Below, one piece after another: positions 1 to 9,790 of a stretch of 64,000 nucleotides of DNA. A program made the translations under genes and the position numbers. Below the pieces are notes generated by a model. That model did no database searches. It was not told where the DNA came from and saw nothing but the letters and a program-made list of their open reading frames with translations. The first letter of the stretch is position 1. The number at the start of each line of letters is the position of its first letter. The DNA is from Zhouia spongiae (lineage in GTDB: Bacteria > Bacteroidota > Bacteroidia > Flavobacteriales > Flavobacteriaceae), in contig NZ_CP094326.1 in the NCBI RefSeq assembly GCF_022760175.1, positions 2,282,804-2,346,803 on the forward strand, read 5' to 3'.

Positions 1-1581
1 GCAATTGTAGAATACTTTGGAGAAGGAGCTGAGTCTATGTCATGTACAGGTAAAGGTACTATCTGTAATATGGGGGCTGAAGTAGGAGCTACAACTTCAA
101 CTTTCGGGTACGACGATTCAATGGATCGTTACCTGCGTTCTACAGGCAGATCAGATGTTGCCGATGCAGCAAATGCGGTTAAAGATTATCTAACAGCAGA
201 CCCTGAAGTGCATGCGAACCCCGAACAATATTTCGATCAGGTGATCGAAATTAACCTTTCTGAGTTAGAGCCGCATTTAAACGGACCGTTTACTCCGGAT
301 TTGGCGACTCCTATATCGGAGATGAAAAATGCTGCTAAAGCGAATGACTGGCCTTTAAGGGTTGAATACGGTCTTATAGGGTCTTGTACAAACTCTTCGT
401 ATGAAGATATATCAAGAGCAGCGTCTTTGGCGAAACAGGTTGCAGATAAAAAGTTGAAAACAAAATCAAACTTTACTATTACTCCGGGTTCTGAGCAGGT
501 TCGCTATACTATAGAACGCGATGGTTTTATTGATACTTTCGACAAGATCGGAGCTACTGTATTTGCTAATGCATGCGGGCCATGTATAGGTATGTGGGAC
601 CGTTATGGCGGTAGCAGTGAAGATAAGGACAGAAACACCATCGTTCACTCTTTTAACAGAAACTTTGCCAAGAGAGCAGACGGTAATCCAAATACATTGG
701 CTTTTGTCGGTTCCCCTGAACTGGTAACGGCAATAGCGATTTCCGGAAGACTGGACTTTAATCCGCTTACAGATAAGCTTATTAATGAAGATGGAGAAGA
801 GGTAATGCTTGATGAGCCAAGAGGGTATGAACTGCCTCCTGAAGGTTTTGCGGTGGAAGATGCCGGATATATCCAGCCCGCCGAAGATGGAAGCGGAGTT
901 CAGGTAGCTGTAAGCCCGTCATCTGAGCGTTTACAGTTATTGTCTCCTTTCAAGCCGTGGGATGGTAAAAATATCACAGGAGCGAAGCTGTTGATCAAAG
1001 CATTCGGGAAGTGTACTACAGATCATATTTCTATGGCCGGACCTTGGTTGCGTTTCCGTGGTCACCTGGATAATATTGCCAATAACACCTTGATAGGGGC
1101 CGTGAATGCTTTTAACCAGAAGACTAATTTTGTAAAGAATCAGTTAACTGGTGAGTATGGCGGAGTTCCGGACGTACAACGTGAATACAAGGCTGCCGGA
1201 GTGCCGACTTTGGTTGTGGGAGATCATAACTACGGAGAAGGTTCATCGAGAGAGCATGCCGCAATGCAGCCGCGTCATTTAGGGGTTCGTGCAGTATTAG
1301 TAAAGTCTTTTGCACGTATTCACGAAACAAACCTTAAGAAACAAGGGATGTTGGCTCTGACATTTGCTAATGAAGCAGATTACGATAAGATCCAGGAAGA
1401 TGATACGTTCAACTTTGTAGATCTTGAAAGTTTTGCTCCTGAAACACCACTTACTCTTGAAGTGGTTCACGCAGACGGAACAAAAGATACGATTATTGCT
1501 AATCATACTTATAACGATAGTCAGATTGAATGGTTTAAAGCCGGTTCTGCGCTTAACTTAATTGCTGCAGGCGAAGCTTAA
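1..1581 (+). CDS. acn: aconitate hydratase, 5'-truncated by the window edge
   Basis: The reading frame is open from base 1 ([12 protein letters not shown]) and runs to a TAA at 1581, so the N-terminal part lies outside the window; the ATG at 37 is internal. The enzyme converts citrate to isocitrate in the cytoplasmic TCA cycle. Visible family motifs are [10 protein letters not shown] and ACGPCIG, which carry the three cysteines of the 4Fe-4S cluster, and the C-terminal swivel-domain motif [11 protein letters not shown] with the catalytic serine. The pattern resembles the mitochondrial-type aconitase common in Bacteroidetes rather than AcnB. A clear terminator follows. The function is secure; only the start is unknown. 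Confidence 0.96.
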   Translation, partial: AIVEYFGEGAESMSCTGKGTICNMGAEVGATTSTFGYDDSMDRYLRSTGRSDVADAANAVKDYLTADPEVHANPEQYFDQVIEINLSELEPHLNGPFTPDLATPISEMKNAAKANDWPLRVEYGLIGSCTNSSYEDISRAASLAKQVADKKLKTKSNFTITPGSEQVRYTIERDGFIDTFDKIGATVFANACGPCIGMWDRYGGSSEDKDRNTIVHSFNRNFAKRADGNPNTLAFVGSPELVTAIAISGRLDFNPLTDKLINEDGEEVMLDEPRGYELPPEGFAVEDAGYIQPAEDGSGVQVAVSPSSERLQLLSPFKPWDGKNITGAKLLIKAFGKCTTDHISMAGPWLRFRGHLDNIANNTLIGAVNAFNQKTNFVKNQLTGEYGGVPDVQREYKAAGVPTLVVGDHNYGEGSSREHAAMQPRHLGVRAVLVKSFARIHETNLKKQGMLALTFANEADYDKIQEDDTFNFVDLESFAPETPLTLEVVHADGTKDTIIANHTYNDSQIEWFKAGSALNLIAAGEA

Positions 1582-1603
1582 TAAATATATTTTTAAATAC
1601 AAG

Positions 1604-1638
1604 ACTCCTTGTTATGTAATGTAGCAAGGAGTTTTTTT
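1604..1638 (+). terminator. intrinsic terminator of aconitase
   Basis: An 8-bp stem (ACTCCTTG at 1604-1611, CAAGGAGT at 1625-1632) with a 13-nt loop is followed by a run of T. It lies 22 nt after the aconitase stop. Confidence 0.85.
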
Positions 1639-1813
1639 ATTCATACTGATACAAATTGGTTTGTCTTTAAGTTTTCGGTTATAATTTTTCATCTTTTCCG
1701 GGCCTTCTTAATACGTGATATGCAGGGAAAGTTTTAAGATAAATTTTAATATGACTGTAAGCTTAAAAGTGTACTTTCGAACAATTAGAATATATGTTTT
1801 TAATGGTAAAGTA

Positions 1814-2377
1814 ATGAAGTTAAAGAAGGGACAGGTTTCGAACCTGGTATTTTTGGTTGTTATAGTTGTAATATTGTTTACACCTGTGGGTACTGCTGTT
1901 AAAGTGTGGGTGAATCGTTTCATAGCATTTAGTCCGGGTATTATAGATGCAGATGACAGAAAATTACTTACCGATTACAACTGGAGGCTGGAGGATGCGG
2001 TGACCGGCGATATTGAAAATCTCGAACAAATGAAAGGAGAAGTTGTTTTGGTGAATCTCTGGGCAACCTGGTGTCCGCCCTGTATAGCCGAAATGCCCAG
2101 CATGCAGGCTCTCTATGATTCGTATGGCGATAAGGTGAACTTTTTGTTTGTTACCAGTGATAAGAAAGCATCCGTAGAAAATTTTATGTCAGAGCATAAA
2201 TATACGTTTCCCGTATATTATGAACGTTCTTCGATACCGGCCGAATTATTTTCGAGATCAATACCTGCAACCTATTTGATCGATAAGGAAGGCAGGATCG
2301 TGATCGATAAAACCGGTGCTGCTGATTGGAATAGTCAGCAGGTCAGAGATCAATTAGATTTTTTACTGAAGCAGTGA
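1814..2377 (+). CDS. membrane-anchored thioredoxin-like protein (TlpA/ResA type)
   Basis: The 187-residue product begins with a short basic stretch and one hydrophobic helix (about residues 9-30), then a thioredoxin fold with the active site WCPPC in NLWATWCPPC and the cis-proline context RSIPATYLID. The helix should anchor it in the inner membrane with the redox domain in the periplasm, where this family reduces disulfides or assists cytochrome c maturation. The frame is open upstream from about 1715, but the ATG at 1814 immediately precedes MKLKKGQ and the helix, so it is preferred. Its 3' end overlaps the convergent carotenoid operon by 28 nt. The specific partner is unknown. Confidence 0.8.
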   Translation: MKLKKGQVSNLVFLVVIVVILFTPVGTAVKVWVNRFIAFSPGIIDADDRKLLTDYNWRLEDAVTGDIENLEQMKGEVVLVNLWATWCPPCIAEMPSMQALYDSYGDKVNFLFVTSDKKASVENFMSEHKYTFPVYYERSSIPAELFSRSIPATYLIDKEGRIVIDKTGAADWNSQQVRDQLDFLLKQ

Positions 2378-3036
2378 ACAGGGAGATAGCAGGTGAGTAG
2401 CATGGTAAATGCATACATACTGTCTTCTACCGGGATGGTAAACATCCTGATTCCCATATTCTCAGCATTGTCATACCAGACTATAGGCGTTTCAATCATA
2501 CTTCCGGTTAACAATCCGTTTACAATAAAAAACGGGATCAGGATCACTAAAAAGGTAAGATAGAATTGTTGGAGTATTTCAGGATATTTTATAAGCGTAA
2601 AGCCAATAAGTAGAACGGCATAACTGTAGTTTACTATTGTGTATGAGCGGTTAAAATAGATAAGGCATAAGATCATGGATATTAATATGATCAGGAAAGA
2701 GATGTATCTGGTTGTTTTTATACCCAGTTTAACTGATGGGTAGAATTTAGTCAGGCAAAAATGTGTGAAGATACAGGCAAATGGTATACAGATAAAAAAC
2801 AGCCATTCTTCTATAGGAAGCCCTATTAATTCAGGACCGGTTAAATAATCCGGATTAAAGCCCCAGTACCCTGATTTTGTGAAATAAACATCCCACGGAA
2901 TAAAGACTAATAAGGTTAGCAGGATTCCGGTTAGAAGCGGCTTGAATTTTTTAAAGAATTTGATTTTCGGATGGAAGCTAAAAATAAACGGCACGGAAAC
3001 CGATGCCAGATCGACAATCAGATATAAACTTTTCAT
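2350..3036 (-). CDS. crtYcd: lycopene cyclase, fused CrtYc/CrtYd type
   Basis: A 228-residue polytopic membrane protein with about seven hydrophobic segments. Two related halves are visible: the first carries PWDVYF and LPIEEWLFF, the second FTIPVEDSMYAF. These PxEE/PxED signatures mark the CrtYc and CrtYd halves of the lycopene cyclase family, joined here in one chain. It should form beta-ionone rings on lycopene in the membrane. It is the last gene of a minus-strand operon, 3 nt after crtZ, next to crtB and crtI, which supports the role. Fused cyclases can act at one or both ends of lycopene; sequence alone does not say whether the product is beta- or gamma-carotene. Confidence 0.85.
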   Translation of the reverse strand: MKSLYLIVDLASVSVPFIFSFHPKIKFFKKFKPLLTGILLTLLVFIPWDVYFTKSGYWGFNPDYLTGPELIGLPIEEWLFFICIPFACIFTHFCLTKFYPSVKLGIKTTRYISFLIILISMILCLIYFNRSYTIVNYSYAVLLIGFTLIKYPEILQQFYLTFLVILIPFFIVNGLLTGSMIETPIVWYDNAENMGIRMFTIPVEDSMYAFTMLLTCYLPVHCFSKKSN

Positions 3037-3039
3037 AAT

Positions 3040-3495
3040 CTATTTCGCTTCTTTATAGTATTTAAAAGGAACCCATAGCATTCCGAAACATTCACCGTCT
3101 TCTTTATTAATGTGTTTATGGTGTGTTTTATGAGCTCTCCGAATAGCTTTAGTGTATCTGTTGCTGGCTTTTTTGAAAATTTTAAATCGTTGATGTATGA
3201 ATATATCGTGTACCAGAAAGTAGGCTAATCCGTAGCAGAAAATACCCAGTCCGATGGGGAGTCCTATCCATAACCCTTTGTAGCTCCATAAGTAAAATAA
3301 AATGATACTGATGGCTGCATAAAAAAGAAAAAAAGAGTCGTTGCGTTCAAACCATGAATCGTGGTCTTTTTTATGATGATCCTTATGCAGCGACCATAGG
3401 AAACCATGCATGATATATTTGTGTGTAAACCAGGCCATGAATTCCATGATACAAAAAGTGGCTAAAAACACTCCGATCCAAATAAGTGTATGCAT
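3040..3495 (-). CDS. crtZ: beta-carotene hydroxylase
   Basis: 151 residues, the usual CrtZ length, with hydrophobic segments and the histidine clusters of the di-iron fatty acid hydroxylase superfamily: HKYIMH, HKDHH, HDIFIH and HKTHH. The enzyme adds 3-hydroxyl groups to beta-rings, giving zeaxanthin when both ends are used. It starts 11 nt downstream of crtB and ends 3 nt before crtYcd, so it is translated within the same operon. All expected histidines are present. Confidence 0.93.
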   Translation of the reverse strand: MHTLIWIGVFLATFCIMEFMAWFTHKYIMHGFLWSLHKDHHKKDHDSWFERNDSFFLFYAAISIILFYLWSYKGLWIGLPIGLGIFCYGLAYFLVHDIFIHQRFKIFKKASNRYTKAIRRAHKTHHKHINKEDGECFGMLWVPFKYYKEAK

Positions 3496-3506
3496 GATGT
3501 ATTTTT

Positions 3507-4343
3507 TTAGAAAAGGTTCAGTTTATAATTTACATAAGATTTGGCTAATAAGCCAAATTTTTGATAGTTAGGAACCCGGATCCTTCCGGATTGAATTTGA
3601 GTAACCGGAGCTTTTTTTAATTTGTCGAGTAGCTTTTTATAATATCGATAAGCGGTGTATACCCCAAACTTAGCTTCTTTTGGAAGCAGTAATATCCCTT
3701 TGTAGGCTTTTAAAAAATCGACTTCGATCTCTTCTATGATCCCGTTTTTTACAATATTGTTAAAAGAGTTATTGGCTTCTGGAAAGTATGAGCGGTTTAG
3801 TATTTCAGTGTCTTCCTTTAAGTCTCTCAGGAAGTTTACTTTTTGAAAAGCGGAACCCAGGGATTGAGCTGCATCTTTAAGTCGGTTGTATTTATCTTCA
3901 TTCCCTTTTACAAATACTTTTAAGCACATCAGTCCGACTACATCTGCCGATCCGTATATGTAGGCGTTGTATTCTTGTCGATGATTATATGTCTGCTTTG
4001 TCAGGTCTAAGCGCATACTGTTCATAAATGCATCGATGAGTTTATAACCGATATTGTATTTATGTACGGTATGCTGAAAAGCATTCAGGATGGGATTTAG
4101 GCTTATTCTGTTTTCGAGGGCTTTGTTTAAATCGGTTTCAAATCTATTGAATAGAGATTCTTTATCGTAACTATGGAAAGAATCTACAATTTCATCGGCA
4201 AACCTGACAAACCCATAAATATTGTATATATCCTGTCGGATAGAAGGGGCCAACATTTTTACGGCTAATGAGAAAGAGGTGCTGTATGTTTGCGTAACCT
4301 GTTTACTACATGCATATGAAACGGTATCAAAAAGGGCTTTCAT
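3507..4343 (-). CDS. crtB: phytoene synthase
   Basis: 278 residues of the squalene/phytoene synthase family. The two Asp-rich prenyl-diphosphate-binding motifs are visible as DEIVDSFH near residue 70 and the second-motif context FQKVNFLRDLKED near residue 190. It condenses two geranylgeranyl diphosphates to phytoene, the committed step of the pathway. It starts 6 nt after crtI and precedes crtZ by 11 nt, consistent with one carotenoid operon. Confidence 0.95.
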   Translation of the reverse strand: MKALFDTVSYACSKQVTQTYSTSFSLAVKMLAPSIRQDIYNIYGFVRFADEIVDSFHSYDKESLFNRFETDLNKALENRISLNPILNAFQHTVHKYNIGYKLIDAFMNSMRLDLTKQTYNHRQEYNAYIYGSADVVGLMCLKVFVKGNEDKYNRLKDAAQSLGSAFQKVNFLRDLKEDTEILNRSYFPEANNSFNNIVKNGIIEEIEVDFLKAYKGILLLPKEAKFGVYTAYRYYKKLLDKLKKAPVTQIQSGRIRVPNYQKFGLLAKSYVNYKLNLF

Positions 4344-4349
4344 TGTAAA

Positions 4350-5813
4350 TTATTTATGATGTTTGTTTATGAGATCTGCCGCCAGTTTCCCTGAAATGAG
4401 CGAAGGAGGTACTCCCGGCCCGGGAACTGTTAATTGTCCTGTAAAATATAAGTTCTTTATTTTTTTGCTTTTTAGTTTAGGTCTGAGAAAAGCGGTTTGT
4501 GTCAGCGTATTTGCCAGTCCATAGGCATTGCCCTTGTATGAATTGTAATCTTTAATAAAATCATTAACACAGAATGATTCTTTGAACAGGATGTCGTTTT
4601 TTACATTTTGCCCGGTTACACTTTCAAAACGGGACATTATAATTTCAAAATAATATGCTCTTAATTCGTCGGTATCGTTTAAACCCGGGGCAAGGGGAAC
4701 CAGAAAAGTACCCGATTCTTTGCCTTCGGGGGCAAAGCTATTGTCTGTCACCGAAGGGAAGCTGGCATAGAACAATGGATTTTCGGGCCATTTGGGATCA
4801 TCGTATATAGCTTTGGCATGCAGATCGAAGTCTACATCAAAAAAGAGTGTGTGATGGGCAATGTTTTTCAGCTTTTTGTTAAATCCTACATAGAATAACA
4901 AAGATGAAGGAGCAAAGGTCTTTTTTTGCCAAAAACCTTCTGAGTACCCTCTGTGTTCTTTTCGGAGGAGTGTTTCTGTATGATGGTAATCTGCTCCGCT
5001 TAAGATGATATCGGCTGCTGTAAAATCTTTATCAAAGAAAAGTCCCCCGGCTACCTGATCCTTTACATGGATTGAAGTTACTTTTTTATTCAGATGTATT
5101 TCGACACCCAATGATACGGCCAAATTTACCATGGCTTCAATGACACTGTACATGCCTTTTTCCGGATGCCAGGTGCCAAGTCCGAAATCAGCGTAATTCA
5201 TAAAATTATAGAAACCGGGTGTGGCCGATGGTTTGGCGCCCAGAAATAATACAGGGAATTCCAGAATCTGTATTAGCTGTTTGTTTTTAAATTCTTTCCT
5301 TACCATTGATTTAATGGTATTGAAAAACTGGCCGATATTTTTTATTGTTTCAGGAGTTATGAGTTCGAGTGGAGATACTCCGGGGTTGTAGACAAGGTCT
5401 GTGATGGCCACTTTGTAGTTTTCTTCAGCCCGTTTGATGAACTTTTTTAATTTCCCGGCACTTCCTTTTTCTTGTCGCTCAAAAGCTTCACATATTTTCT
5501 CCAGCGTATTTCCGATGCTGATGGATTCATACTTGTTAAAATAAACCTGGTATGCAGGGTCAAGTTTATCGAGTGAATAATAATCGGAAGGTTTTTTACC
5601 AAAATCACCAAAAAAACGTTCGAATACATCAGGCATCCAATACCATGTAGGTCCCATATCGAAGGTGAATCCTTCTTTTTTTAATTGTCTTGCTCTTCCC
5701 CCTAAATGAGCATTCTTCTCAAAAACAGAAACATTATACCCTGCTTTGGCTAGATAACAGGATGCAGCCAAAGAGGAAAATCCAGAGCCTATAATTGCAA
5801 TTTTTTTATTCAT
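4350..5813 (-). CDS. crtI: phytoene desaturase
   Basis: A 487-residue FAD-dependent amine-oxidase-fold enzyme. The N-terminus has the dinucleotide-binding motif KKIAIIGSGFSSLAAS and the following FEKNAHLGGRA; the C-terminus has the carotenoid desaturase signature around FTGQLTVPGPGVPPSLISG. It introduces double bonds into phytoene to give lycopene. The ATG at 5813 places the FAD motif at residues 3-18, as is usual; an upstream extension to 5843 lacks similarity to the family pattern. It is the first biosynthetic gene after the carH-like regulator (50-nt gap). Confidence 0.94.
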   Translation of the reverse strand: MNKKIAIIGSGFSSLAASCYLAKAGYNVSVFEKNAHLGGRARQLKKEGFTFDMGPTWYWMPDVFERFFGDFGKKPSDYYSLDKLDPAYQVYFNKYESISIGNTLEKICEAFERQEKGSAGKLKKFIKRAEENYKVAITDLVYNPGVSPLELITPETIKNIGQFFNTIKSMVRKEFKNKQLIQILEFPVLFLGAKPSATPGFYNFMNYADFGLGTWHPEKGMYSVIEAMVNLAVSLGVEIHLNKKVTSIHVKDQVAGGLFFDKDFTAADIILSGADYHHTETLLRKEHRGYSEGFWQKKTFAPSSLLFYVGFNKKLKNIAHHTLFFDVDFDLHAKAIYDDPKWPENPLFYASFPSVTDNSFAPEGKESGTFLVPLAPGLNDTDELRAYYFEIIMSRFESVTGQNVKNDILFKESFCVNDFIKDYNSYKGNAYGLANTLTQTAFLRPKLKSKKIKNLYFTGQLTVPGPGVPPSLISGKLAADLINKHHK

Positions 5814-5863
5814 GTCTAACAAATATAGTAAAAAGTTAAACAAAAATAAACACGATAAAAAAA

Positions 5864-6754
5864 TTATAGTATGGACAACAGGTCTTTGATAGTTTTATAG
5901 GTTTTGATGTTAACTGGCAATTTACTTTGATTGATGTTCAGGATTTGCTTTCCCAGCAACCATAGTTCCGGTTTGTTTTCGAGTATTTTATTAAACCTTT
6001 TGAGGTATTCATTTAGCTTTTCGGCTTTGGGTTCAACGGTAAAATAAGATATAAAAGTAACTTCGCTATAGCTGTCGGTAATGTCTTTCAGGCTTTCAAG
6101 AGGTACCGTTTGCCCGAGATAGATAGATTTATACCCGTGTAAATTCAGTTCGTAATTAAGATATAACAACCCGATTTCGTGGATCTCATTCTCAGGCAGA
6201 TAAAGGACAAAGATTTGATCGTTCGCCGGTTGCTCCTGATAAAGCTTTTCAGTATTGACCAGGATTTTATGTTTAATAAGGTTCGATATAAAATGCTCCT
6301 GAGCAGGTGTTATTGTATTGGTTTGCCATAACAGGCCGATTTCATTCAGAAGAGGGATGAAAATGTCGTTAAAGATCTCTCTAAAGCTTTTTTGGTTGAG
6401 TAGACTGTTATAGGCATGATAAAAAAGAGACTGGTCGAAATTGATCATGGCCAGTTTAAATTTATTCATATAGTCATTTGCCGATCTGTCATTGTTGAGG
6501 ATCTCCTTAACCAGGACAGGTATTTTTTCTTCATTGATATCGGCAATTTTGGAGATTTTATACCCGTTGTTATATAAAAAAGATACGTTAAGTAGTTTTT
6601 GCAGGCTTTCCAAAGTGTAGTACCTGATATTGGTTCCGGTGCGTTTAGGAGATAATAGCTTATATCTTTTTTCCCAAATACGAATGGTATGAGCCTTAAT
6701 ACCGGAAAGGTTTTCAAGGTCTTTGATGCTGAAAGTTTGTTTAGTACCGTTCAT
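5864..6754 (-). CDS. CarH/LitR-like MerR regulator with B12-binding domain
   Basis: A 296-residue MerR-family protein: N-terminal winged helix (TFSIKDLENLSGIKAHTIRIWEKRY), a helical cap domain, then a cobalamin-binding Rossmann domain. Both motifs that define adenosylcobalamin-dependent photoreceptors are intact: W-x9-EH (W143, E153-H154) and E-x-H-x-x-G (E190, H192, G195). CarH proteins repress carotenoid genes in the dark as tetramers and dissociate in light when the Co-C bond breaks. It sits directly upstream of crtI in the same orientation, so an autoregulated, light-controlled operon is the natural inference. The ATG at 6754 is chosen because it is close to the HTH. Light control itself is not shown by sequence. 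Confidence 0.85.
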   Translation of the reverse strand: MNGTKQTFSIKDLENLSGIKAHTIRIWEKRYKLLSPKRTGTNIRYYTLESLQKLLNVSFLYNNGYKISKIADINEEKIPVLVKEILNNDRSANDYMNKFKLAMINFDQSLFYHAYNSLLNQKSFREIFNDIFIPLLNEIGLLWQTNTITPAQEHFISNLIKHKILVNTEKLYQEQPANDQIFVLYLPENEIHEIGLLYLNYELNLHGYKSIYLGQTVPLESLKDITDSYSEVTFISYFTVEPKAEKLNEYLKRFNKILENKPELWLLGKQILNINQSKLPVNIKTYKTIKDLLSIL

Positions 6755-7105
6755 TATTTTTATACAAAAGTCAAACAAAATTAATAAATTACAATGTTTT
6801 GATAAAATGTTATGTTGGTATACAGGTTAGTCCGGTTTGCGGGCTACAGATGATGTATGTCGTATGTTGATATAACTTTATATTATAAAAATGTTATCTG
6901 ATTGTTTTTTTAGTCGATTGTTTTTTGTGTTAAACGCTGTTTTATAGATGTTTATGACCTGTGGTGATTGCTGTGGGTACTAAAAAGATCAATGTTAACA
7001 CTTTTATTTTATTACATTTATAAGGAACAAATATGATCTGTAAAGGTTCGTAGGTGTTTCGGATTCATCTAATCGGAATCTTTTAACTTAAACGATGATC
7101 TTTTT
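6755..7105. other. 351-nt divergent intergenic region between carH and glgA
   Basis: AT-rich, without a credible ORF. It must hold promoters for the minus-strand carotenoid operon and the plus-strand glycogen operon. The pentamer ATGTT occurs seven times on the plus strand (6794, 6807, 6812, 6864, 6891, 6948, 6992). No plus-strand TAnnTTTG box was convincing; TACATTTA near 7013 is the nearest match ahead of glgA. Confidence 0.4.
6776..6807 (-). promoter_or_regulatory. candidate promoter of the carH-crt operon
   Basis: On the minus strand TAATTTTG (6776-6783) fits the flavobacterial -7 consensus TAnnTTTG, with a T-rich -33-like element 21 nt upstream. It lies 21 nt before the regulator ATG. 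The -33 box is imperfect, so support is moderate. Confidence 0.35.
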
Positions 7106-8518
7106 ATGAATGTTATACATGTAAGTGCAGAATGCTATCCTGTAGCTAAAGTTGGTGGTCTTGCAGATGTGGTAGGAGCCTTGCCAAAATATCAGAAAGA
7201 GCTTGGGGTCGATGCTAAAGTGGTGATGCCGTTTTATAGCAATAAATTTACCTCTGAGCACAAATTCGAATCTGTTTACAAGGATGTATTATCGATGGGA
7301 GGTCAGGTGTATGATTATGAGATATTCAAATTAAAAAGAAACTTCCTGGGCTTTGAAGTCCTTTTCATAGATATCCCGGTATTGTTGTATAGAGACTATG
7401 TGTATTCTTATGATGATACAGACCGCTTTTTGGCTTTTCAAATAGCATTTATGGACTGGATGCTAACATTCAGTGAAAGGCCGTCAGTTATTCATTGCCA
7501 TGATCATCACACAGGATTGATCCCTTTTATGGCACAGGAAAGTTATAAGTACAAGAAACTGAATAAGATTCCCATAGTGTTAACGATCCATAATGCCCAG
7601 TACCAGGGTTGGTTCTCTCATGATAAAGTAGGTCATATTCCTTCTTTTGATTTTTCAAAAGTTGGGTTATTGGATTGGAATGGACAAATAAATCCTTTGG
7701 CGGCCGGTATTAAGTGTGCATGGAAGGTAACAACGGTATCGCCGAGCTATATGGAAGAATTGCAGCGTTCGGCCAATGGCCTGGAAAGCCTCCTCAGCCA
7801 TGAACATCAAAAATGTATGGGAATATTAAACGGGATCGATACGGAGGTATGGAACCCTGAAACAGATGAATTCATCGTTAAGAATTATGTGTCGAGAATA
7901 GTACAATCAGGAAAAAAGGATAATAAAAGATGGCTTTGCAGGGAATTCGGGCTGAATATTTCAAAGCCGTTATTTGCTTTTATAGGAAGACTGGTAGGTG
8001 AAAAGGGAGCTGATCTCTTGCCTGAGGTTATTGATGCTGTATTGCCTGAAAATAATTGTAATTTTCTTATTTTAGGATCCGGGCATCAGGAAACAGAAGA
8101 CAGGTTGAATGCTCTGAAGGAAAAGTATGATGGAAGTTACAATGCTTTTATTGGTTACGATGAAAAGTTGTCTCATATCATTTATGCAGGTGCAGATTTC
8201 CTTTTGATGCCGTCGCGGGTAGAGCCCTGTGGCCTGAACCAGATGTATTCACTCCGGTATGGTACTATTCCGATAGTAAGAAGCATAGGAGGGTTAAAGG
8301 ATACGGTAATCGATATAGATGATGGAGGTTTTGGTTTTTGTCACGATCGGGTGTCCTTGCCTGAAATCACTGATGTTATTGCACGTGCTGTGAGATTTTA
8401 TAATGAGCAGCCGATGGTATATAAAAAGAACAGGAAGCAGCTTATGCGGATTGACCATTCGTGGGATATGTCTGCCAGGCAATACCTCGATTTGTATAAT
8501 TCACTAAATCCAGAATAA
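7106..8518 (+). CDS. glgA: glycogen synthase (ADP-glucose)
   Basis: A 470-residue GT5 enzyme that transfers glucose from ADP-glucose to the growing alpha-1,4-glucan. The N-terminal KVGGLADV (Lys15) binds ADP-glucose, and the C-terminal half has the GT-B signature PSRVEPCGLNQMYSLRYGT with the catalytic Glu. Length is normal for bacterial GlgA. It starts a tight operon: glgC begins 2 nt after its stop and glgB 1 nt after that, so the three synthesis steps are co-translated. Confidence 0.96.
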   Translation: MNVIHVSAECYPVAKVGGLADVVGALPKYQKELGVDAKVVMPFYSNKFTSEHKFESVYKDVLSMGGQVYDYEIFKLKRNFLGFEVLFIDIPVLLYRDYVYSYDDTDRFLAFQIAFMDWMLTFSERPSVIHCHDHHTGLIPFMAQESYKYKKLNKIPIVLTIHNAQYQGWFSHDKVGHIPSFDFSKVGLLDWNGQINPLAAGIKCAWKVTTVSPSYMEELQRSANGLESLLSHEHQKCMGILNGIDTEVWNPETDEFIVKNYVSRIVQSGKKDNKRWLCREFGLNISKPLFAFIGRLVGEKGADLLPEVIDAVLPENNCNFLILGSGHQETEDRLNALKEKYDGSYNAFIGYDEKLSHIIYAGADFLLMPSRVEPCGLNQMYSLRYGTIPIVRSIGGLKDTVIDIDDGGFGFCHDRVSLPEITDVIARAVRFYNEQPMVYKKNRKQLMRIDHSWDMSARQYLDLYNSLNPE

Positions 8519-8520
8519 TT

Positions 8521-9789
8521 ATGTTCAACGAAAAAGTATTATCCGTTATTTTAGGAGGTGGTCAGGGAACCAGGCTTTATCCGCTAACTGGGAGTAGATC
8601 TAAACCGGCTGTGCCAATAGCAGGTAAATACCGTTTGGTGGATATCCCTATTTCAAACTGTATTAATTCAAACATCAAAAGGATGTATGTGTTAACTCAG
8701 TTTAATTCAGCATCGTTGAACAGGCACATAAAAAACACATATCATTTTAGTTTTTTCAGCTCTGCGTTTGTAGATATTTTAGCTGCTGAGCAGACCCCGG
8801 ATAATAAAACCTGGTATCAGGGTACTGCTGATGCGGTAAGACAGGGAATGCATCATTTTCTTAAAAATGAGTTTGATTATTTTTTGATATTATCAGGCGA
8901 TCAGTTGTATCATATGGACTATAATTTAATGGTGAAGCAGCATATAGATACAGGAGCGGATATTACTATCGGGACAGTTCCGGTTAATGCTAAAGAAGCT
9001 CCGGGCTTTGGAATAATGAAGACGGATGCCACTAATAATATCACTTCCTTTATTGAAAAACCCAATTCCGGATTATTGCCTGAATGGACATCCCCTACGG
9101 GAGCCGAAATGGAAGCGGAAGGGAGGCATTATCTGGGATCGATGGGGATCTATGTTTTCAACAGGCAATTGCTGGTCGATTTGATGGCGGATAAGTCTAC
9201 AGTTGATTTCGGTAAAGAAATAATTCCTCAGGCAATCGGAAAGCGCAAGGTATGTAGTTACCAGTTTGAAGGGTATTGGACCGATATAGGGAACATTGAA
9301 TCTTTTTTTGAAGCCAATATAGGACTGACCGACGACCTTCCAAAATTTAATTTGTATGATGTAGCACAAAGGGTTTATACCAGGGCCAGAATTCTTCCGA
9401 CCTCAAAGATTTCAGGAACGAGTCTTGTTAAATCGGTAGTCGCCGAAGGATGCATTATCAAAGCGGACAAAATTGAATCGTCGGTAATAGGAATAAGGTC
9501 GAGGATCGGGAAAGGATCTGTAATTACAAAGACCTATATGATGGGAACCGATTTTTATGAGTCTTTAGAAGAAATAGAAAAGAGGAACATCTCCATTTTA
9601 GCAGGGATAGGCGAAAATTGTAAAATAACGAACACGATCATTGAAAAGAACTGTAGGATCGGAGATAATGTTACTATCAACGGGGGGGAACATTTGGAAG
9701 ACCAGGAGACAGAATCATATGTAGTAAAAGAGGGGATCGTAGTTCTTAAAAAAGAAGCTGTCATTCCTCATGGCACAGTAATAGGATAA
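8521..9789 (+). CDS. glgC: glucose-1-phosphate adenylyltransferase
   Basis: 422 residues with the nucleotidyltransferase start ILGGGQGTRLYPLT and the GlgC signature KPAVPIAGKYRLVDIP; the C-terminal third has left-handed beta-helix-like hexapeptide repeats. It makes ADP-glucose from glucose-1-phosphate and ATP and is the usual point of control in bacterial glycogen synthesis. Located between glgA and glgB with gaps of 2 and 1 nt. Confidence 0.96.
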   Translation: MFNEKVLSVILGGGQGTRLYPLTGSRSKPAVPIAGKYRLVDIPISNCINSNIKRMYVLTQFNSASLNRHIKNTYHFSFFSSAFVDILAAEQTPDNKTWYQGTADAVRQGMHHFLKNEFDYFLILSGDQLYHMDYNLMVKQHIDTGADITIGTVPVNAKEAPGFGIMKTDATNNITSFIEKPNSGLLPEWTSPTGAEMEAEGRHYLGSMGIYVFNRQLLVDLMADKSTVDFGKEIIPQAIGKRKVCSYQFEGYWTDIGNIESFFEANIGLTDDLPKFNLYDVAQRVYTRARILPTSKISGTSLVKSVVAEGCIIKADKIESSVIGIRSRIGKGSVITKTYMMGTDFYESLEEIEKRNISILAGIGENCKITNTIIEKNCRIGDNVTINGGEHLEDQETESYVVKEGIVVLKKEAVIPHGTVIG

Positions 9790-9790
9790 T

